DNA of 64,000 bases, taken from contig OY740765.1 in assembly GCA_963513935.1 (NCBI GenBank), forward strand, positions 72,051,638 through 72,115,637, in the 5' to 3' direction. The notes under the pieces are model-generated. The model was not told where the DNA came from and did not search any database. It was given only the letters and a program-made list of their open reading frames with translations. Each line of letters begins with the position of its first letter. Within the stretch, counting starts at the first letter, position 1. This document shows, piece after piece, positions 58,894 through 64,000 of this stretch. The translations under genes were made by a program, and so were the position numbers. This DNA is from Aphrophora alni. Its lineage: Eukaryota > Arthropoda > Insecta > Hemiptera > Aphrophoridae.

Positions 58894-59663
58894 CTTGTCT
58901 TAGGATAGAAACACAAAACTGTGCTCAGAATCGCGTAATCTGTCAGTGCTCCCGTTTCAAATAACTCATGGTTTATACCATTTAAGATGGAGGCAAATGG
59001 TTGAAACTTTGCATGCGTGTAGTCAATTGGTTGTGAACGGTAATGGTATCAATCAAATTTCAAAAATATATGTTTTTTTTTTTTTTAAATTAAACAAAGT
59101 CGAAAGTTTTAATTCAATTTTAAAACATGACGAAAAAAGTAGTCGCTTGCTACTTTTTTGTTTTTTGGTCAGGTAAAATAAAAACCGTTGGAAATTGTAG
59201 CCAAAGAGTTAAATTTTTTTAATAATTTTTTTTTTTGAAATGCGATCTGACTTCAGAGTAAACATTTCAAGCTTGCAGCCCAACATTTCGGAAATAATGG
59301 ACACAAAGGAGCGTTTCAACTCATCACATTAAACTTAAAATCTGTGAATCCTAAACTGTGAGAAATAGAATGTTGTTCATGTAAAAAATTATATTAACGT
59401 AAAATAAATCACAACTTGTTACAACGATTTATTTTGTATTATTTCCATCCATGTGACCAACCAGTTCAGATTAGTTTGCTTTGGACCTGCATAACAAAAA
59501 TTATTGATATGCATCATTATAGAAAGAAAATAATTATAGCGAATTTTAAGTACATTTAATAATTTAAATGCATTTTAAAGTGGATTAACATTTGTTTAAT
59601 TATATATGACAGCCGTTACAGATAAACAGTTACACACATTTTCACACACGCGTGCGCACACAT

Positions 59664-59698
<35 letters not shown>

Positions 59699-59774
59699 AG
59701 CGGGGGTCCTTGACATTATAGCGATTTTTTCAGGGGTCCTTGAAAATTTGTTGTTGGGAAACCCTGGTCTAGAG

Positions 59775-59925
59775 ACTTGAAATTTTGAACATAGCTCTGA
59801 ACTGGATGACTATGCAATAACATTGGGTCAGATTATAAAAAATTGTTAAAGATTTTTTTTTTTTTTTTAAGTAATATAACTATTTTTGTAATTTATTTTA
59901 AACTAACTTCCTGATGGTGTAAAGC
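59775..59925. other. host sequence and second copy of the hAT target repeat
   Basis: Continues the host sequence after the hAT duplication (ACTTGAAATTTTGAACATAG). From about 59886 it repeats the left-flank sequence TTTGTAATTTATTTTAAACTAACTTCCTGATGG in blocks, up to GTGTAAAG. Confidence 0.7.
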
Positions 59926-61865
59926 TGGGGTCTCCAAACTACGGCTCGTGGGCCAAATTCGGCCCACAACAACTAATGACCATTGTCATCAATCCGGCCC
60001 GCGACATCTAATGGCTTATTGATGTTGTGATAAGTTGGATAAAAAAAACTCAGAATGATAATAACTCGGTTTTTTATTTACTTGCTAGGTAAAGCTTGAT
60101 GACAAGTTTAATATGCAGAAAATTTACCTTAAGCATAATAACTAACAAATAATTGTAATGAATCCCCTCCTACATTCTAACATATATAAACATATAACAT
60201 ATAAATATTATAACATATAAAATACTAATGAGATTTATCTAATTGTGATTTTCCACTGACAATAGTTTGTAGTTGTGGACCAATTTAACTTGTACCAATT
60301 ATTAAAAGATATTTAAGATGCTCTTCGGTTAACTTAGATCTGTAAACATTCTTTGTGTACTTCATTTTGGAGAATGTTTTCAGAAAACAGAAACAGAAAC
60401 CAAAAACAGAAAACAGCCCACGAGCGAATTTATGCAAATTATCAAATTGTACCAGTGGAAGACTCTTACAAAATTCCAACAAATATGAGTTTCGATATTT
60501 GTTCTAAATTATATCACTGCACTGTAAATCAATAATTTCCATTTGAAGTTCCGAGACTATGGTTTCAATGTCAGTATCAAAAGGATTTTGAAAAATCTTA
60601 ATTTAATTCGTAATGACATCAAAGTCTGAGAAATGTATCAAAATTTATCTTCAAAGCGCTCAAAGCTTTGATTCCAAAATAGATAGGAAACTCAATCTCA
60701 GTAGTCTGGCTGAATATTTCACATGTTTTAAAATATGTGAAACATTTTTACGTAATTGTGATTGAAACATTATTATTTTCTGCCGGAATGATTTGATATT
60801 AATGTATAAATCAGGGAGAAGCTGGTTTTCTCCTTAACAATTTTAAATTCAGTTCGTTCATATGTTTTGTCAAATCGACGTAAAATGCTAACTTCCACAG
60901 CCATTCGCTACTTTGTAATTCGGCAAGAGGGTGATGCTTTTCATTTAAAAAAAAAAATCGTTCACGGCTCGAAGTTCAAAAAAGCGCCAAAGGACTTTTC
61001 CGCAACTAAGCCAGCATACAGCAGTATGATATGGTAAGTAATTTTCTCCAATCTCTTCAATAAACTCACGGAATTGTCGGTGATTCTGCCCAGTGGATCT
61101 GATGAAATTAACAACTGATATGACTGGTTTTAGAACTTCAGATATATCCAAACATTTCCCGCAGAAGAACTGTTGATGAATGGTACAATGTAAGACTAAT
61201 GGTTTTGAACCACCATAATTTTCTACAGCCTTTGACACAAGAGCAACCACTCTTTTATTTTCACCACACATGTTTTTGCCTCCATCAGTAGTAATAGATT
61301 TCAAGTTTTTTCATCAAAGGTACTTTCTATTAGTGGCATTTTCAACTCCCTTAAAATTATCTTCCTCAGTAGTCGTGCCGTGAATACTATCAATGTCGAG
61401 AAGTTCTTCATACACTTCATAGCTTTTATCTATTCCTCGAATAAAACACAACACCTGAGAAGTATCTGACACACCCGTTGACTCATCTAAGGCCAGAGTA
61501 AATCACTCAAGATGTCCATTTTTGTCACACAGTTGAGATGATATATTTTCTGCGATGTCTTTAACCCTCTGAGACATGGTGTTTTTGCTGACAAACTGAG
61601 TTTTAAATAAATTTACCTTTTCGGGGCACATTTCTTTGGCTACTGCAATTACGCATTCTTTGATCATTTGTCTATTGGTGAATGGTTCTCCACGTTTTGC
61701 GATTTCAAGAACCATACAAAAGCTGGAATGAGTTGCAGCCTTTTGTTCAGTATTGAGTTTTGAAAACGAAGATTGGTGGGATTTCAATCGCTCTTCAAAT
61801 TTTTCTGTCTGCAAACTTCCTGTATATTTTGAGTAATTTTGAAAATGTTTCGTTTAATAATCAAG
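59925..61865 (-). mobile_element. hAT element (GTF2IRD2-like), truncated on the right
   Basis: Left end near 59925 reads CTGGGGTCTCCAAACTACGG followed by GGCC-rich sequence (GGGCCAAATTCGGCCCAC), a typical end of this hAT group. The transposase runs on the minus strand. The right end is missing: the frame is cut near 61865 and a tRNA-like sequence follows. Confidence 0.75.
60245..61865 (-). pseudogene. hAT transposase, GTF2IRD2/EPM2AIP1-like, nearly full length but broken
   Basis: N-terminus is cut in the finger region (KHFQNYSKYTGSLQTEKFEE). It then runs SFSKLNTEQKAATHSSFCMV, RGEPFTNRQMIKECVIAVAK, EMCPEKVNLFKTQFVSKNTM, SQRVKDIAENISSQL. A TGA stop (61501-61503, where tryptophan or similar is expected) is followed by FTLALDESTGVSDTSQVLCF, the first catalytic aspartate block. 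After another break come TTDGGKNMCGENKRVVALVS, VLHCTIHQQFFCGKCL and AVCWLSCGKVLWRFFELRA. Decayed helices follow (SSEWLWKLAFYVDLTKHMNE), then the C-terminal dimerisation end FDNLHKFARGLFSVF, YRSKLTEEHLKYLLIIGTS. Known members of this family gave rise to domesticated host proteins, but the stops and shifts here make this copy dead. Confidence 0.88.
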
Positions 61866-61910
61866 TTTAATGTTATAGATTAAATAATTATTTCAAGTGA
61901 AAATTATACG

Positions 61911-61982
61911 ACCTAGACCGGGAATCGAACCCAGGACCTTTGGCTTTATGCATCAACGCTCTACCAACTGAGCTATTCTTGA
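61911..61982 (-). ncRNA. tRNA-like sequence (tRNA pseudogene or SINE head)
   Basis: On the minus strand it has a perfect A box (TAGCTCAGTTGG) and B box (GGTTCGATTCC). It also has D and T stems (GCTC/GAGC, CTGGG/CCCGG) and a 72-nt tRNA-like layout. The acceptor arms TCAAGAA and TCTAGGT do not pair, and the anticodon loop GCATAAA lacks the invariant U33. It is therefore not a functional tRNA. A SINE promoter or old tRNA-derived pseudogene fits best. It sits between a cut hAT gene and a cut Penelope element. Confidence 0.75.
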
Positions 61983-62034
61983 TCTTTTCCCAGCATAGTT
62001 TCCCACTTCTTACTTTTGCTGCAATTTTTGAGTT

Positions 62035-63020
62035 ATGACAGATAAATTACCTCGTTTAAATAACTATTGGTATAGATATGTAGATGATGTCTTATGTTTA
62101 TTTGAAGGTATTGACTGCCAACTAGAGTGTTTTGTAAATTATTTAAATTCTATTAATGGGTCTATACAATTTACTATGAAAATAAGTTTGATAATCAAAT
62201 AAATTTTCTTGATCTTACAATTAAAATCAGTGATGGTAGGCATAATTTCAGCATTTTTAGGAAATCCACATTTAGTGGTAACATTATACATGCTACCTCA
62301 CAACATCCATATAATCACAAACTAGCTGCTTTCCATAGTATGTTCCATCGCCTTATTAAAGTTCCTATGGATAATAAGGATTTTTGTGTAGAACTTTCTT
62401 GTATTAAACAAATAGCAAATAATAATGTATGTGACTCTAACGTCATTAAAAAAATGTTCAAAACAAAATTAAAAAACATTGCAAAAGTGTTGATTTACCC
62501 AGTAGTCAATTCTAATAAAACCACACAAAAGTGGTGTAGAATCAATTATTTTAGGAAAGCTAGCTACAAAGTGGGTAATATTTTAGAAAAGAAAAAAACA
62601 CTGTAAACCAGCCTTTTACTGTAATAGAAATTTAGTAAAGATTTTAATAAATTCTAAAGATAAAATAGAAAAATGCAAAAAATTGGAGTATTATAAATTG
62701 ACATGTAGTATTTGTAATGCTGCTTATGTTGGTCAAACAGGCCGTAGTTTTAAAGTGTAGACTAAGTGAACATGAAAGAAGTTGGCGGTTAGGTTATAAC
62801 AATTCTAGTTTTTCCAGTCATTTAAAAAATCATGCCTGATTTTTATTCTAATATTAAATTTGAAATTCTCCATGTTTACGTCAAGGGTAAAAAAATTAAA
62901 CATTTTAGAAATATTAGAAATTAAGAGACTTTCTTGTAATAATGTTAATTTAGTTTTAAACGATCAAACAGAATTCTTGTCTTTTTCCCCACTACTTCAA
63001 CCTTTGTCAAAGCATGTTTA
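62035..63020 (+). pseudogene. Penelope-like RT (C-terminal part) and GIY-YIG endonuclease
   Basis: Opens TDKLPRLNNYWYRYVDDVLC, containing the catalytic YVDD. After a frame change come INFLDLTIKISDGRHNFSIF, RKSTFSGNIIHATSQHPYNH and KLAAFHSMFHRLIKVPMDNK, the usual RT palm-to-thumb blocks of Penelope-like elements. The open 88-codon stretch 62340-62606 ends at a stop. Then LTCSICNAAYVGQTGRSFK gives the GIY-YIG core (C..CNAAYVGQTGR), with RLSEHERSWRLGYNNSSFSS after a one-base shift, and LEIKRLSCNNVNLVLNDQ near the end. The RT fingers and N-terminus are missing. In this group RT primes on nicked target DNA and GIY-YIG makes the nick. Confidence 0.88.
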
Positions 63021-63195
63021 AAATAGTTCAACATTAAAAACTCAATGGGTTTCCCGACTACAGGTTCCATTGTCATGTAACGGGACTTGTGGGCTTGGTC
63101 TCAAAGGTGTGTACAATTCTTCTTAGGTTATTTAGTCTTTGTATAAGCCTCGTAATTGCTGTAACTGGCGAAACCATGGTCAGCTAGACCAATAA
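62035..63195 (+). mobile_element. 5'-truncated Penelope-like element
   Basis: Begins inside the reverse transcriptase at about 62035 and runs through the GIY-YIG region to a 3' tail with GGCGAAACCATGGTCAGC and TAGACCAATAAA near 63190. The same tail is present in reverse at 12155-12230. Confidence 0.8.
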
Positions 63196-64000
63196 ATTTA
63201 GAATTTAACAAAAGAATTTGTGTGTGTTTTAATTGTATAACATGAAATTCTATCAAGTACCGTCGGTTATCAGTATAAACAGTATTATAATAGCTTTACA
63301 TTCTTTTCGACTTTAAAGAGACATTTGTTTGCATAATTAGTAGTGCTGTGACAAACTCATAAAGCTCTTTATCACTTCAATTTGTAACCTAATCTAGCCC
63401 TCATGATTCAAGGAAAACAAATATTGGAAAATAGTAATATTAACCTGGTCAATTATTGTTAGAATAATTCAAACATTCTGATAGGAAACATATTTGGATA
63501 AGAAGAAATCCAAACTTTTACATTACAAAATAATCCATGAATTGTTTTAGATAAGAAGGAACGATATATTATTTTTATATTCATCTCATATATACTTGCT
63601 TGTCCATAAGTACTTACAACTCTCATTTAAAAATGTTTTGCAAGACATGAATTACCTCAAGCTTTCATTGCTCCTGGGAAACAACATTGAAAAGTAACTG
63701 TATTAACCCAGTACAGTTCCTGATACAAGAAGATAAAATACAACTTTGAATTACCAAATTCTGATACAGGATATACTATATTTAAATAAGAAGCATTATT
63801 TTTAATTTCACAGTTAACATTTTATTTAATTTAAGATAAATTATAATGAAAAACATACTAATTTTCATTTTAAATTATATCTCAATAAAAGTTCCTAAAC
63901 CACTTTTATAATATAAATGGTTTAATTTTAGGTAAGAAGAATAAGCGGCATATTTCTTTTTACAAATAAATTATAATATAATTGCGAACAAGATTACAAA
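63196..64000. other. no recognisable feature
   Basis: AT-rich to the window end; I see no coding region or repeat boundary. Confidence 0.5.

Larger units (their letters stand above)
57928..59766. mobile_element. hAT element with perfect 8-bp target duplication
   Basis: Left end CAGTGGTTCCCAACAGG, right end the inverse of CAGGGTTTCCCAACAAC. It is flanked by GTCTAGAG at 57920-57927 and 59767-59774. About 1.8 kb, including a 626-bp nested LINE insertion with its duplication, so the original was about 1.2 kb and non-autonomous. A 26-bp perfect palindrome lies at 57948-57973 and a CA/TA microsatellite at about 59650-59698. No transposase remains. Confidence 0.92.

Noticed and set aside
61911..61982. 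Functional tRNA gene
   Set aside because: Acceptor arms do not pair and the anticodon loop lacks U33, so it is called tRNA-like only.

Overview
This window reads as nuclear DNA of an arthropod, most likely an insect and perhaps a hemipteran. It is very AT-rich. Nearly everything recognisable is a decayed eukaryotic transposable element: piggyBac-like, Tc1/mariner, pogo/Tigger, several hAT families, RNase H-bearing LINEs, an RTE-like LINE, Penelope-like elements and solo-LTR-like repeats. The hemipteran guess rests on the mix of families and is inference. There are no operons, no rRNA genes, no CRISPR array and no intact long gene. The only good candidate for host coding sequence is one exon at 46555-46927 with clean splice signals.

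Layout. 1-3.3 kb: a ~36-bp minisatellite split by two TTAA-bounded elements that share one TTAA. 4.5-5.8 kb: a degenerate ~80-bp tandem array. 6.2-7.2 kb: an internally deleted mariner. 8-9.3 kb: further tandem repeats. 10.4-11.6 kb: another TTAA-bounded element with a perfect inverted repeat. 12.2-12.7 kb: a Penelope tail. 16-19.7 kb: an LTR-like repeat, then two reversed TTAA elements abutting at a shared TTAA. 19.7-24.7 kb: Penelope-like foldbacks and LINE pieces. 25.5-27.2, 31.6-33.3 and 38.5-40.1 kb: three more copies of the large TTAA family, with a decayed piggyBac transposase at 30.2-31.0 kb between two of them. 28.5-29.6 kb: a short hAT. 33.8-34.8 kb: a Penelope fragment with GIY-YIG region between inverted arms. 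36.8-37.6 kb: a mariner relic.

40.1-42.0 kb: a hAT transposase interrupted by a solo LTR with a 5-bp target duplication. 42.0-42.9 kb: a pogo/Tigger element. 43.1-45.9 kb: a Tc1/mariner-type element with inverted repeats of about 0.7 kb. 46.5-46.9 kb: the host-like exon. 50.6-51.2 kb: LINE C-terminus. 52.2 and 55.2 kb: a ~495-bp duplication. 54.3-55.1 kb: a second pogo element. 56.7-57.5 kb: second LTR-like copy, reversed. 57.9-59.8 kb: a hAT with perfect 8-bp target duplication, itself holding an RTE-like insertion with its own 15-bp duplication. 59.9-61.9 kb: a nearly full-length but broken hAT transposase of the GTF2IRD2-like type. 61.9 kb: a tRNA-like sequence. 62.0-63.2 kb: a Penelope RT/GIY-YIG relic.

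The genes do not work together as a system; the window is a layered record of insertions. I found no convincing new functional system. The most interesting signals are a subterminal hairpin in the large TTAA family whose stem sequence changes between copies while pairing is kept, hammerhead-like cores in the Penelope terminal arms, the long-TIR Tc1/mariner element, and two different hAT elements sitting at the same position in two copies of a host repeat. All alignments were made by eye.
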